Assembly: GCF_000271845.1 (NCBI RefSeq)
Contig: NZ_JH719393.1
Location: 2,076,442-2,140,441 of the forward strand
Direction of reading: 5' to 3'
From: Rhizobium leguminosarum bv. trifolii WSM2297
GTDB lineage: Bacteria > Pseudomonadota > Alphaproteobacteria > Rhizobiales > Rhizobiaceae
DNA: 64,000 nt
Shown: positions 26,534 to 35,244 of the stretch, one piece after another
How positions within the stretch are numbered: position 1 is the stretch's first letter
Layout of the letters: the number at the start of each line of letters is the position of its first letter
Program-made: the position numbers and the translations under genes
The notes under the pieces: model-generated
What the model was told of the DNA's origin: nothing
The model's database searches: none
What the model saw: the letters and a program-made list of their open reading frames with translations, nothing else

Positions 26534-26578
26534 ATCACAGTTCCACTCCATAAAATCAAAGTCAATCATGATTGTGAT
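26534..26578. promoter_or_regulatory. Candidate operator of the sugar operon
   Basis: ATCACA (26534-26539) and TGTGAT (26573-26578) form an inverted pair 33 nt apart upstream of the regulator, with TTGATT/AATCAA-like repeats between and after them. This could be a DeoR-type or CRP-like site. Evidence is only the symmetry and position. Confidence 0.3.
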
Positions 26579-27173
26579 GTTTTTTGATTTTTTGCGAGAC
26601 TTTAACTGGGAGCGGCTAGGCCGCCTACGCAGCTGCCGAGCCTTGGCTGGTCGAATAGAGCTTCTAACGCACCATCGTCGTCGCCACGCTCGGAAGCGTT
26701 TAAATCCCATCAGCCGCTTATTTTGCAGCCGGGTCTTCAACCCCAATCATAGCCGTGATGGCATGATGACGAGGACCCCATCATGGGAGAACTCAAAGCC
26801 CCGCTTTGGATGGTCCATACCAGCGGCTTCACGCGCTCGTCATGGGCCTGAGCACCATCGGCATGGACGTAAGCGCTATTCCGATCAAACATTGACAGAG
26901 GTCGCTATTGCCAACTTGGCATGTGGTAGACTCTTTACCTGGTAGCGGCCTGCCGATGCAGAACGCACCAGGTACCCAACGCCCTACTACCACGCAACAT
27001 CGCGGCGTCACCTCGCTTCGATTTTGAAATATGGCCTTGGTGGAGCTTCGCCCGATTCCCAGAACTTTCCGGTCGAAGCCGGCGCCGTCGGACGTGGACG
27101 TGACCGCGTCACCAACGAGATCGATCCACCGACCATTATGTTGATGGACTACCTCGGTGTCTGTCAGATGTAG
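26579..27173. other. No recognisable gene
   Basis: About 600 bp between the sugar operon promoter region and the end of the Ku genes. It contains short open frames without protein-like features and no clear repeat. It is probably decayed sequence. Confidence 0.4.
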
Positions 27174-27983
27174 TCACCCCGCCTTCCGGCCCTTGAGGTC
27201 GGCCTGGATACTCTTTTTCAATGCGTCCATAATGTTGACGACGTTCGATGCGGGCGCTGTCGCTGTTTTACCCTTTGCGGTCTTCTTGGGCTTCAGCAGC
27301 TTCTTCTTCTCCTCGATCAACTTCAGAAGGCTGGCCTGGATCGGGTCGCTGACCATGTTCGTCGACCAGCGGGCTGACTTCTGCTTGATGAGTTTCTGGA
27401 CAAGGGGAATGAGATCGGGGTCGGCTTCGGCCTCGATGTCCTCGAAGTAACTCTCCTCTGGACGTACTTCGTCGCCGAACCGCAGCGACCACAAAACAAT
27501 GCCCTCGTCGCGCGGCTCGAGGATGACGGCACGCTCGCGACGACCCATTACGAGCTTCGAAACACCGACGACCTTGTCGGCCTTCATTGCGTCCCTGATT
27601 ACGGCGAAAGCCTCGTTTCCGACCGCGTCGTCAGGCGTCAGATAGTGAGGCTTCTCGAAGTAGACCCAATCGATGCTGTTGGCCGGGACAAACTTTTCAA
27701 TGTCGATGGTTTTCACAGTGTCGAGCGCCACCCTGTCCAGATCGTCGTCGGTGAGGATCACGTAGTCGTTCTCGCCGCGTGCGTAGCCCTTGGCCTCGTT
27801 CTCGTCTTTCACCGGCTTGCCCGTGACGGAATCGACGTACTGCGAGATGACCCGGTTTCCGGTATCGCGATTGAGGGTGTGGAAGCGAACCTTCTCGCTC
27901 TCGCTGGTCGCGGGGGTCATCGCGACAGGGCACGTGACCAACGAGAGCTTCAGGTAGCCTTTCCAATAATAGCGCGGTGCCAT
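27174..27983 (-). CDS. ku: Ku protein (non-homologous end joining)
   Basis: A 269-aa bacterial Ku, which binds DNA double-strand ends as a ring dimer and recruits LigD. It begins APRYYWKGYLKLSLVTCPV, the usual first strand, and has RFHTLNRDTGNRV, YFEKPHYLTPDD and the central VGVSKLVMGRRERAV beta barrel. The C-terminal tail is Lys-rich (KKKLLKPKKTAKGK) and helps DNA binding. ATG 27983 follows GAGGAG by about 7 nt. It lies 11 bp after a second Ku gene on the same strand; rhizobia often carry several ku genes that form homo- or heterodimers. Confidence 0.9.
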   Translation of the reverse strand: MAPRYYWKGYLKLSLVTCPVAMTPATSESEKVRFHTLNRDTGNRVISQYVDSVTGKPVKDENEAKGYARGENDYVILTDDDLDRVALDTVKTIDIEKFVPANSIDWVYFEKPHYLTPDDAVGNEAFAVIRDAMKADKVVGVSKLVMGRRERAVILEPRDEGIVLWSLRFGDEVRPEESYFEDIEAEADPDLIPLVQKLIKQKSARWSTNMVSDPIQASLLKLIEEKKKLLKPKKTAKGKTATAPASNVVNIMDALKKSIQADLKGRKAG

Positions 27984-27994
27984 GGTCAATCTCC

Positions 27995-28903
27995 TCAGCT
28001 TGCCTTGCGACGCGGCGCGGTCCCAGTAGAAATGGCCTTGGAAGCTGCTCCGCGTGTTGCGCGCTGTCGACCAGTGCCCTGATTGGCATTGGCGGCAGTG
28101 CGTTTCGGCTTGTCCGCGGTGGCCTTCATCATCCCTGCGCTTTCGCGGAGGGCCGCGAGAAGATCGTTCGGCTTCGACACTTCGACCTTCTTCGGCTTCG
28201 GCAACGCTTTGCCCTCTATCTTAGCCTTGACCAGGTCGGCGAGCGCGGCTTCATAGCGATCGTCAAAGGTCGCAGGGTCGAAGGTACCCTTCTTGGTACC
28301 GATGATATGCTTGGCGAGATCGAGCATCTCCCCCTCGATCTTCAGCTTGGGGATTTCTTCAAAGGCCTTCTTCGACGAGCGTACCTCGTAGTCATAGTTC
28401 ATGGTCGTCGCGATAAGGCCTTTGCCATGCGGCCGTATGAGCACGGTCCGCATTCGCCGAAAGAGAACCGTGCGCGCTATGGCGACGACATTCGACTTCT
28501 TCATGGCGTCGCGCAGAGCTGCGAAGGCCTCGCTACCCACCTTGTCAGGGGTCAGGTAGTAGGGCTTGTCGAAATAGACGTCGTCCACATCTGAGCAGGG
28601 AATGAAGGCATCAATCTCGAGGGTCTTGTTGCTTTCCGGGATCGTCGCGGCAACTTCCTCTGGATCGATGATAATGTACTGGCCAGTTTCGATCTCGAAG
28701 CCTTTTGTCTGTTGTTCCTTCGGAACCGGGTCCTCTGTCTCGCTGTCGATGAAGATGCGGTTCACCCTGTTCCCGGATGCCTTGTTGATCGTGTTGAATG
28801 TAATGCGCTCTGACGTGCTTGCCGCCGTATAAAGCGCTACTCCGAAGGAGACCTCACCGAATTTTACGAAGCCCTTCCACTGCGCGCGATGCCCTGTTGC
28901 CAT
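27995..28903 (-). CDS. ku: Ku protein (non-homologous end joining)
   Basis: A 302-aa Ku with the same order of features: AQWKGFVKFGEVSFGVALY at the start, FNTINKASGNRVNR, YFDKPYYLTPDKVGSEAF and VVAIARTVLFRRMRTVLI in the barrel. The C-terminal tail is long and Lys/Arg/Ala-rich, which is typical of Ku that helps LigD. ATG 28903 follows GGAG by 7 nt. It precedes the other ku gene by 11 bp, so both are made from one mRNA. No ligD lies in the window. Confidence 0.9.
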   Translation of the reverse strand: MATGHRAQWKGFVKFGEVSFGVALYTAASTSERITFNTINKASGNRVNRIFIDSETEDPVPKEQQTKGFEIETGQYIIIDPEEVAATIPESNKTLEIDAFIPCSDVDDVYFDKPYYLTPDKVGSEAFAALRDAMKKSNVVAIARTVLFRRMRTVLIRPHGKGLIATTMNYDYEVRSSKKAFEEIPKLKIEGEMLDLAKHIIGTKKGTFDPATFDDRYEAALADLVKAKIEGKALPKPKKVEVSKPNDLLAALRESAGMMKATADKPKRTAANANQGTGRQRATRGAASKAISTGTAPRRKAS

Positions 28904-29139
28904 GACGTTTCTCCGAATCACCTTGTCGCGACTCAAAGACGTCTCAGGATGATTCGTTCCGACTCGAAACGAATCAATTTTCAATAACTTATGGAATTGC
29001 GTTCACAGATTGATTCCGGGTTGAAACCGTGTCTGATGGTTGAGCAGAAGTTACGCTATGGGCTTTGCGCGGAGCGTCCAACCGAGAGGCGAGGAATGAA
29101 CGGCAACACCGTGATCCTGTTCTTCCATCTGACGCGTGG

Positions 29140-29268
29140 TCACGATCCAATCCGGCTGCATGATCCTGGTGGTTCCTCGGTGCGGAGAAACTCGATGAAG
29201 GCATCGCCAGTATCGAGACCACCGCGTGATTCCCGCCCGTCGCGCTCCAGTGTCCATAGGTACCGCAT
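29140..29268 (-). CDS. Possible 42-aa protein
   Basis: From ATG 29268, with GAGG 6 nt upstream, the frame reads MRYLWTLERDGRESRGGLDT, then GDAFIEFLRTEEPPG and stops at 29140. The composition is protein-like and differs from the overlapping longer frames. No family is recognised. It is upstream of the ku genes on the same strand and could share their transcript. Confidence 0.35.
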   Translation of the reverse strand: MRYLWTLERDGRESRGGLDTGDAFIEFLRTEEPPGSCSRIGS

Positions 29269-29354
29269 CGTCATCCTCATTCACTTCGTTCGACAATGCA
29301 TAGCGGGTACGGCCGTCGCTTCAAGCGCAGTATGACGGACAGTCGTTGTGTCGA

Positions 29355-29379
29355 GGAACCACTGGAATCGTAGCGAGTT
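29355..29379 (+). promoter_or_regulatory. Candidate EcfG (general stress) promoter
   Basis: GGAAC (29355-29359), 17 nt, GTT (29377-29379). It lies 33 nt before the start of the DUF3606 gene at 29412, a good distance for a short leader. The base before GTT is A. Confidence 0.5.
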
Positions 29380-29411
29380 TCTCTTGCGAACTTCATCAAG
29401 GGAGAAACTCG

Positions 29412-29594
29412 ATGGCAACGACACAGACATCCCGAGGCCGCGCACAAGATCGCGCCCGCGTGGCGGGCGGCCAGGATCACGAGGTGCAATACGAAGCGAA
29501 GAAGGAAAGCGTCTCGAAGGATACCGTCAAAAAAGCGGTCAAGAGCGCCGGAAACTCCCGTAAGAAGGTCGAAGCCGAAATCGGCCGGCGCTAA
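29412..29594 (+). CDS. DUF3606 family small protein
   Basis: A 60-aa basic protein, MATTQTSRGRAQDRARVAGG followed by HEVQYEAKKESVSKDTVKKA and the closing helix NSRKKVEAEIGRR. This is the DUF3606 pattern in rhizobial form, of unknown function and often under general-stress control. ATG 29412 has GGGAGA 6-7 nt upstream and a candidate EcfG promoter just before that. It is monocistronic. Confidence 0.75.
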   Translation: MATTQTSRGRAQDRARVAGGQDHEVQYEAKKESVSKDTVKKAVKSAGNSRKKVEAEIGRR

Positions 29595-29678
29595 TCCGAG
29601 CGCCAATCCCGGCCTCAAGATCAACCCGGCGATCTCTCAGCTCGCCACGTCGAAGCAGGAGCCTTTCTGAGGTCTTCC

Positions 29679-29915
29679 ATGACAAGGGACAATCCGAACG
29701 ACTATCGCATCATGTCGAAAGCTGTCCGAGAATGGTATCGGTACTATGAGGTCGAATGGGACGATCAGGTGTCGTCGTTTCTCTGCGATGCGGCGATCGA
29801 GCTCTACGACCGCGGTTGCCGATCGGTGGAGGTGATGGCAACGATCTTGATCGGGACCTATGTCGGGCTGGCCGCCACTCGCATCAACGCGCCGTCGTCC
29901 TACTCTGTGCACTGA
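29679..29915 (+). CDS. Hypothetical protein, 78 aa
   Basis: The protein has clear coding character: SKAVREWYRYYEVEWDDQVS, FLCDAAIELYDRGCRSVEV, MATILIGTYVGLAATRINA. The C-terminal half is hydrophobic enough for one amphipathic or membrane helix. GAGG lies 6 nt before the ATG. No family is recognised. It is 84 bp after the DUF3606 gene and may share its transcript. Confidence 0.6.
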   Translation: MTRDNPNDYRIMSKAVREWYRYYEVEWDDQVSSFLCDAAIELYDRGCRSVEVMATILIGTYVGLAATRINAPSSYSVH

Positions 29916-30252
29916 TTCGGCCGCAGGTTCCGAGCCAATCTGACGGCCTGATGTTCACGCGCGCCTGGGTCTTACAAGCTATCATACAGTGCAATCGTCT
30001 GAGGATTAGCGAAGCTCTTCTTGAAGGGATGAGGACTATGCGCGCACGCTCGAATGGCGAAAGCGATTTTCCGCGGCTCGTTCCCCACGAATTGCGGTTG
30101 GCCGATTCAGCCATCGCCTGCGTGATCCCGCAGCCCCGCCCGCAGCGCTTCAGGCGATCGCGGAAAAGAATGGTCAGCCGCCATAAGAATGTGCTGCGTA
30201 TCAATGGAACGCACAGCATGTTAGAAGGCTGCAACTCCGGAAAGGAGCATGC
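29916..30252. other. No recognisable gene
   Basis: About 340 bp with open frames on both strands but no convincing protein. One plus-strand frame from 29951 (MFTRAWVLQAIIQCNRLRIS) is mildly protein-like and could be a remnant. Confidence 0.35.
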
Positions 30253-30559
30253 ATGTCGCTGGACGTTCTTCCCAATCGTTTCAACCTGATCGGCGACAAC
30301 GGCATGGTGGTTATGGGCGGGCAGCTCCTCCCAGCATGCGTCGTCGTGACCCAGGCGGCACTCAAAGATGCTCAGCTGCCGCAGAGTTCACCGGCTCGGT
30401 CCGCTACCCGACCTCGCCACAACCGAGGGTCGGATTTCAGTCACAGCAGATTATATCCGAGGGGCGACGCGAAATTGGTTGGGATCGGCCGAGCGTGGGA
30501 GCGCCATGGCCACGATCGCGCCCGCAACGGGAGCCCGGTTGCGGGTGTCGTTTCGATAG
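30253..30559 (+). pseudogene. Probable frameshifted hypothetical gene
   Basis: A well-formed start (AAGGAGC then ATG 30253) gives MSLDVLPNRFNLIGDNGMVV, then LLPACVVVTQAALKDAQ. Around 30370 the frame becomes implausible. In the next frame GRISVTADYIRGATRNWLG and MATIAPATGARLRVSFR follow, ending at 30559. Two protein-like halves in different frames suggest one frameshifted gene of about 100 aa. No family is recognised. It sits 47 bp before the transglutaminase-like gene. Confidence 0.35.
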
Positions 30560-30605
30560 CCCATGCCTTCGCTGAGCCGGACCCTACGATGTTCGGGAGA
30601 CCATA

Positions 30606-31460
30606 ATGAAACTTCAGATCAAGCATCGAACACTTTACCGTTACGCCCGACCCGTCGGGCTGCTTGCGCACCGATTGATACTGTCGCCCCGAACCGCCCA
30701 ACATCTTCGAACCTTGTCTTTCGGAATCGACTGCTCTGCGCGGGGATCGATCGACTGGGCGCAGGACGTTTTCGGCAACACGATAGCCACGGTGACGTTT
30801 TCTGAACAAGCCTCGGAATTGATGATCTCCAGTGACGCCGTTGTCGAGCAGACCGCCGACCCTTGGCCTGTTTTCAATATCGACATTTCGGCCCACACCT
30901 ATCCCTTCACCTATTCAAGCGAAGACAAAACCGACCTTGGCGCATTTGCTGTTGCGACCTCTTCCGGTGGCGCGGTGTCGGGTTGGGCAAGAGCGTTTGT
31001 GCGCAGCAACCCGACCGACACGCTGTCACTCCTCAAGGATTTGAACGCCGGCATTCTCACAAAGGTCACCTACCGTATCCGAGATGAAGAAGGCACGCAG
31101 TCGCCCGAACAAACACTTGAACTCGCAAGCGGCTCATGCAGGGACATTGCGGCGCTCTTCATCGAGGCGGTGCGCTGCCTGGGCTTCGGTGCCCGTGCTG
31201 TCTCCGGCTATCTCTACGACCCTCAAGCCTCGGTCGATGACGGCGGATCGACGCATGCCTGGGCGGAAGTCTATCTCCCCGGAGCAGGCTGGATCGCGTT
31301 TGATCCCACCCACCGCAGGGTGGGAGCAGCCTGTCTCATTTCCGTGGCGTTTGCCCGCAACAATGGCCAGATCATGCCTGTGACCGGCGGATATGCTGGA
31401 ACGCCGCAAGATTTCGTGGAAATGGACGTGTCGGTCAAGGTGGTCGAGATACGAGAATAG
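30606..31460 (+). CDS. Transglutaminase family protein
   Basis: A 284-aa protein with the bacterial transglutaminase-like N-terminal region (MKLQIKHRTLYRYARPVGLL) and a C-terminal transglutaminase core. The catalytic set is Cys177 in GSCRDIAALF, His about 216 in STHAWAEVYLPGAGW and Asp about 232 in AFDPTHRR. Family members are peptidases or protein-crosslinking enzymes, cytosolic here as no signal peptide is seen. It starts directly after CATA at 30606 with GGGAG 7 nt upstream. A different transglutaminase-like gene at 16389-17177 has another domain layout. Confidence 0.85.
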   Translation: MKLQIKHRTLYRYARPVGLLAHRLILSPRTAQHLRTLSFGIDCSARGSIDWAQDVFGNTIATVTFSEQASELMISSDAVVEQTADPWPVFNIDISAHTYPFTYSSEDKTDLGAFAVATSSGGAVSGWARAFVRSNPTDTLSLLKDLNAGILTKVTYRIRDEEGTQSPEQTLELASGSCRDIAALFIEAVRCLGFGARAVSGYLYDPQASVDDGGSTHAWAEVYLPGAGWIAFDPTHRRVGAACLISVAFARNNGQIMPVTGGYAGTPQDFVEMDVSVKVVEIRE

Positions 31461-31523
31461 CGTGGGAGATGGCCGGCCCTCGACTGCCCTATGGCCAGGT
31501 CATCGACCCGATTAAGAGATTTC

Positions 31524-31569
31524 GAAATTGAAACTATTGCGTATCTGAGATACGCGAAAGTTTCATTTC
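31524..31569. promoter_or_regulatory. Large palindrome, operator candidate 1
   Basis: A perfect core GCGTATC-TGA-GATACGC (31539-31555) is extended by GAAA..GAAACT on the left and AGTTTC..TTTC on the right, giving a 46-bp imperfect dyad. The core and the GAAAGTTnCAT flank recur in the dyad at 31588-31628. Likely bound by the N-terminal domain of the next gene product. Confidence 0.6.
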
Positions 31570-31587
31570 TTGAAATTCCAGATAAAT

Positions 31588-31628
31588 GATGTAACTTTCC
31601 CGTATCTGAAATACGCGAAAGTTACATC
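31588..31628. promoter_or_regulatory. Large palindrome, operator candidate 2
   Basis: GATGTAACTTTC (31588-31599) pairs fully with GAAAGTTACATC (31617-31628); one mismatch, then CGTAT/ATACG, surround a CTGAA centre. The 41-bp dyad ends directly at the start codon (31629) of the HipA fusion gene, leaving no room for an ordinary ribosome-binding site. It would block transcription when bound, or form an RNA hairpin hiding the start. Confidence 0.65.
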
Positions 31629-33470
31629 ATGTCCCTTTATCTGGTCGGCGAAAACATTGATAAAGTGCGTGGTCACCGCCAAGCGGAGGCCGGGAAATTG
31701 GTCCATCTCATGCGCGGTATCTACGTCGATGCCGACGATAATATAGACCAGACGGTACGGACCCATGCTGTACGCATCGCCAAATACCTCTATCCGAACG
31801 CCTACCTGTCGGCTGCCAGCGCTGTCCTGCTCGGCCCGATGCGCGACGGTCGCCTGTTCCTGACCGGCCGTCGCGTGCAGCGGCAGCGCATCAGGACGCT
31901 CGAAATCATTCAGAATAAAGCGCCGGACCGCCCTTCTGTCGCGCAGGCTGCCGTCGGCGACGACCTGGGCGAGTTCCGCGTGGACGTATCTTCGCTGCGC
32001 CAGCGTTTTCTGGAGGCCTTCCGCATTCGCAGTGAGCATGCGGCCTCGTTCGACGACGACATGAAAGAGGCAATCGTTGCGCGGCTGATTGAAGAATACG
32101 GGAGTCCGGAGAACGCAGCCGATGCAGTGTTCAAGCTTGCCCGCGACAATGACTGGCTTGACGAAGGCAGTGCGGCCGAGCGTTTCCTCAAACGGACGCC
32201 GGCGGCCGCCATGGCAGTGACCAACCAGGCCGCGCTCGACCTGATCGTGGCGTGGCACGGGGCGCCGATCGGCAACCTGGCGCATGATGGCTTTGAATGG
32301 CGATGGAAGGCGTCCGATCCGGACGGCCCCCCGCTCGTGCGCCAGACTGCGCCCGGCAGATTGCCTCCCTTCATTGAATCACTGCTGCCGGAAGGCTGGC
32401 TGAGCAGGGTATTGAACAGCCCCGATGAGCGGGCGGAACTGCGTACCGGCAAGCGCTACATGTCGAACATCACGATTGTGGAGCGGGCAAGCGAACTGCC
32501 GACCCTTCCGGCCGATGTTTTGCTGACAAGGCTGAATGGCTTCACGGCAAATCACTTGTTCACAGGGACCTATGCCGGTCCAGGCCGCGGCGACATCCAG
32601 GACACGTTCGAACAGAACCTGGCAAAAATCTTCGCGACGGGCGCGACACCGCGCCTGTCAGGCGTGCAAATCAAGGCGCCGATGTTCCTCGATGCGGACG
32701 GCGCCCTGATGCCCAGCGCGAACAAACCATTCACGCATATTCTCAAACCCGCCGGAACATCGGGGTTCGAGGCGCTGCCCGCGATCGAATGGCAATCCAT
32801 GGAACTTGGCCGGGCGGCCGGGTTCATAGTCCCAGCCATTGCGCTCGTCGCTATGCCGGATGGAATGCCCCATGCGCTTGCGGTTGAGCGGTTCGATGTC
32901 CGCACCAGCCTTGACGATATCCGCCGTCTGGCGCTCGAGGACATGGCGTCCGTTCTGGGCGTCCGGCCTGAAGACAAATACACGGGCACCATGGAACGGA
33001 TCGCGTCCGCGCTGCGCCCGCTTTCCACGGACGCCGACGCTGACCTGCTAGTGGTTTTGAGGCGGGCATTGTTCGCATGGCTGATCGCGGATGGCGACAT
33101 GCACCTCAAGAATATGGCCGTATTGAAGATCGCAGAGCCAGGCCGCGGAGATTTTGGCTCGGTCCGCATGGCACCGCTCTACGACGCAGTGACGACGCGG
33201 GTGTTTCCGAACCTGCAGAACGACCACATGGCTCTCAAAATCAGCGGCAAGGACGAACGGTTAAAGAGGGCGGATTTCAGGCGTTTTGCGGCGACGGCGG
33301 GTATCCCGGCGGCGGCTGCGGATTCCACTATGGATGAAATGACGGCGGCGCTTGCGCGCGGGCTAGATGAACTTGCTTTGCCGGACCCGCTGAAAGACGG
33401 TTCAGTCGGCGCGGAACGGGCGTCTCAGATGCGGGAGATTGTTCGCGAGCGCTTGGCCACTTTTGAATAA
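31629..33470 (+). CDS. AbiEi-like/HipA-kinase fusion protein
   Basis: A 613-aa protein. The first 200 residues resemble AbiEi-type antitoxin regions: a wing-like GKLVHLMRGIYVDADD and the segment YLSAASAVLLGPMRDGRLFL. The rest is a HipA-family Ser/Thr kinase: short HipA-N-like VAWHGAPIGNLAHDG, LLPEGWLSRVL, the ATP-Lys in FTHILKPAG (about 370), the catalytic loop LIADGDMHLKN (about 490) and the metal Asp in APLYDAVTTRV (about 518). HipA toxins normally depend on a separate HipB DNA-binding antitoxin; none lies here, so the N-terminal part may supply DNA binding and autoregulation through the two upstream palindromes. Confidence 0.75.
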   Translation: MSLYLVGENIDKVRGHRQAEAGKLVHLMRGIYVDADDNIDQTVRTHAVRIAKYLYPNAYLSAASAVLLGPMRDGRLFLTGRRVQRQRIRTLEIIQNKAPDRPSVAQAAVGDDLGEFRVDVSSLRQRFLEAFRIRSEHAASFDDDMKEAIVARLIEEYGSPENAADAVFKLARDNDWLDEGSAAERFLKRTPAAAMAVTNQAALDLIVAWHGAPIGNLAHDGFEWRWKASDPDGPPLVRQTAPGRLPPFIESLLPEGWLSRVLNSPDERAELRTGKRYMSNITIVERASELPTLPADVLLTRLNGFTANHLFTGTYAGPGRGDIQDTFEQNLAKIFATGATPRLSGVQIKAPMFLDADGALMPSANKPFTHILKPAGTSGFEALPAIEWQSMELGRAAGFIVPAIALVAMPDGMPHALAVERFDVRTSLDDIRRLALEDMASVLGVRPEDKYTGTMERIASALRPLSTDADADLLVVLRRALFAWLIADGDMHLKNMAVLKIAEPGRGDFGSVRMAPLYDAVTTRVFPNLQNDHMALKISGKDERLKRADFRRFAATAGIPAAAADSTMDEMTAALARGLDELALPDPLKDGSVGAERASQMREIVRERLATFE

Positions 33471-33813
33471 GTGTCGCGGTTCCAGTTTCTGATGCGCGAA
33501 GTCGCAGATTGCGCCGGTGGACCGGCATTCAAGGATTTGAATGATCGGCGGCTGCATGAGCGGGCGGAAAAGCGTCTCGCCTCGGCGCAGGCCCGCATCT
33601 TTCAAATCAGTTCAGCCAGGCAGCGGCGTCAAAGCCTTTCAATGCGGCGTGATCGCCTTCTTCGATCTAAACCGCCCGGTTGGGCAGGTGGGCGCGGACG
33701 GATCGCTAATAAAGTTACGCCTATTAAGGATCGCGATCATCGGTTCTCGCCCATGATACTATTCCGCAAGATGGAACTCGCCACCGGCCGCCCCCCGGCG
33801 AATAACGCCCCCT
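33471..33813. other. No recognisable gene
   Basis: About 340 bp between convergent genes. Open frames exist on both strands, with none recognised. No clear T-rich terminator was seen. Confidence 0.4.
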
Positions 33814-35142
33814 TCACCGATGCACGGCGGCGAGCGCAATGCCGTCGGCGACTTCCTGGCAGCGATCGGTCAAATTGGCCGTCGCCACACGCAGGTGGCT
33901 GCTCGGCAGAACCGAGAATTTCGCTCCCGGATGAACCGCGATGCCCCTCGCTGCGAGCGTGACCAGCGCAAATGGTTCCGAGGACACTGGGATCCAGGCG
34001 CAAAGGCCACCGCCATGGGCGGCTTCGACGCCGCGCTCGGCCAGCGCATCGATGAGTGCCGCACGGCGTTTGAGGTAGAGGTCGCGGGCTCGCAAGAGCG
34101 TCTCGTCCGTTGCCGGATCGCGCAGCAGCCAGGCCGCGGCCGATTGCAGGATGCGGCTCGTCCATCCGGCGCTGAAGGCGCGGTAGGACTGGATCTGCTC
34201 GATCAGTGCCCGCGAACCGGACAATACGGCGAGCCTGAGGTCGGGCCCGTGCGTCTTCGAGAAGGACAGGATGTGAATGACACGGTCGCGATAGAGTGAG
34301 CCGAGCGAGTGGCGCTGCGCCGACGAGATGTCGGCCACCCCGTCATCCTCCACGATCAGCGTATCGCTATCTTCGAGGATCGCGCCCAGTTTTTTTATCC
34401 GCGCGGCACTGACGCTTTGACCGGTGACGGAGTGAACGCGCGGCTGGAAGATGAAGGCGGCCGGCCGGTACTTCATCGCGTCCTCCAGCGATGCCGGCAC
34501 GGGTCCCTCGCCGTCGCACTGGATCGGCAGGATACGGACCCCGCGATCTTCGAGAATATCGAGAAGCCGCATGCCCGTCGGCATTTCGATTGCGACCGAA
34601 GCGCCCGGCGTCACTAGGGCATGGATCAGCGTATAGACGGCATTGTAGCCGCCATTTGTCGCAAGGAATGCTTCCGGCTGATATGGCCAAGAGCGCCTGA
34701 CAGCTTCTTCGAGCTCCGGCAGAATGCGGCTGCGCTGGTAGCTGTTCACATTCTCCGCATTCGCGCCATGGGCCATCGCCTCGCCAAGTTTCGGCAGCAG
34801 CCGGACATCCGGCACTGCTGCCGTCAGATCCAGAACGCCCTCGCCATAATCACCAACGCTTGCCAGACGCTCCGGCTTGGCGATGAAGCGGTCGCCGCTC
34901 ACCCAGGTACCGTTTCGGCCCCGACCGCTGATGATTTTCTGCCGCCGCAATTCGCTCCAGGCTTCCGAGATGGTTGCCGGGCTAATTCCGAGCGCAAAGG
35001 CGAGGTCGCGGATCGCCGGCAATTTGGTACCCACAGGCAGGGCTCCGGCCCGGATCAAGGCACTGGTTTGGATCGCGATTCCGCGAATCGTACGATCATT
35101 CAAATTTTCAGCAAACCAGGCTGCGCCCTTAATCTCGCTCAT
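33814..35142 (-). CDS. MocR-type GntR/aminotransferase regulator
   Basis: A 442-aa regulator with an N-terminal GntR winged helix (LPAIRDLAFALGISPATISE, residues about 40-60) and a fold-type I aminotransferase domain. The PLP lysine is in LSFSKTHGPDLR, and IVEDDGVADIS holds the pyridine-binding Asp. MocR proteins sense PLP or an amino-containing ligand and switch a nearby catabolic gene set. It diverges from the transporter/hydrolase operon, which it should control. The ATG at 35142 is chosen from the beginning of family similarity; no strong ribosome-binding site is visible. The longer upstream frame is not protein-like. Confidence 0.85.
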   Translation of the reverse strand: MSEIKGAAWFAENLNDRTIRGIAIQTSALIRAGALPVGTKLPAIRDLAFALGISPATISEAWSELRRQKIISGRGRNGTWVSGDRFIAKPERLASVGDYGEGVLDLTAAVPDVRLLPKLGEAMAHGANAENVNSYQRSRILPELEEAVRRSWPYQPEAFLATNGGYNAVYTLIHALVTPGASVAIEMPTGMRLLDILEDRGVRILPIQCDGEGPVPASLEDAMKYRPAAFIFQPRVHSVTGQSVSAARIKKLGAILEDSDTLIVEDDGVADISSAQRHSLGSLYRDRVIHILSFSKTHGPDLRLAVLSGSRALIEQIQSYRAFSAGWTSRILQSAAAWLLRDPATDETLLRARDLYLKRRAALIDALAERGVEAAHGGGLCAWIPVSSEPFALVTLAARGIAVHPGAKFSVLPSSHLRVATANLTDRCQEVADGIALAAVHR

Positions 35143-35158
35143 TTTCGCGCCATTTTTT

Positions 35159-35206
35159 AAATGTTCAATAACGTAATAACATTTGATCAATCTGATTTGA
35201 ACATTT
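35159..35206. promoter_or_regulatory. Candidate MocR operator
   Basis: AAATGTTCAA (35159-35168) and TTGAACATTT (35197-35206) are perfect inverted copies 28 nt apart. ATTTGATCAA between them adds a third related half. It lies in the 102-bp divergent gap between the MocR gene and the operon, in AT-rich sequence. Confidence 0.55.
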
Positions 35207-35244
35207 ACCCATTTCGAAAACAAGCTTTTAAATGAGAAATTCCG

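Noticed and set aside
28904..28984. EcfG promoter before the upstream ku gene
   Set aside because: A GGAAC is present, but no GTT lies 16-18 nt downstream of it.
33471..33813. Separate antitoxin gene next to the HipA fusion
   Set aside because: Neither this stretch nor 31461-31628 contains a frame with HTH or antitoxin features.
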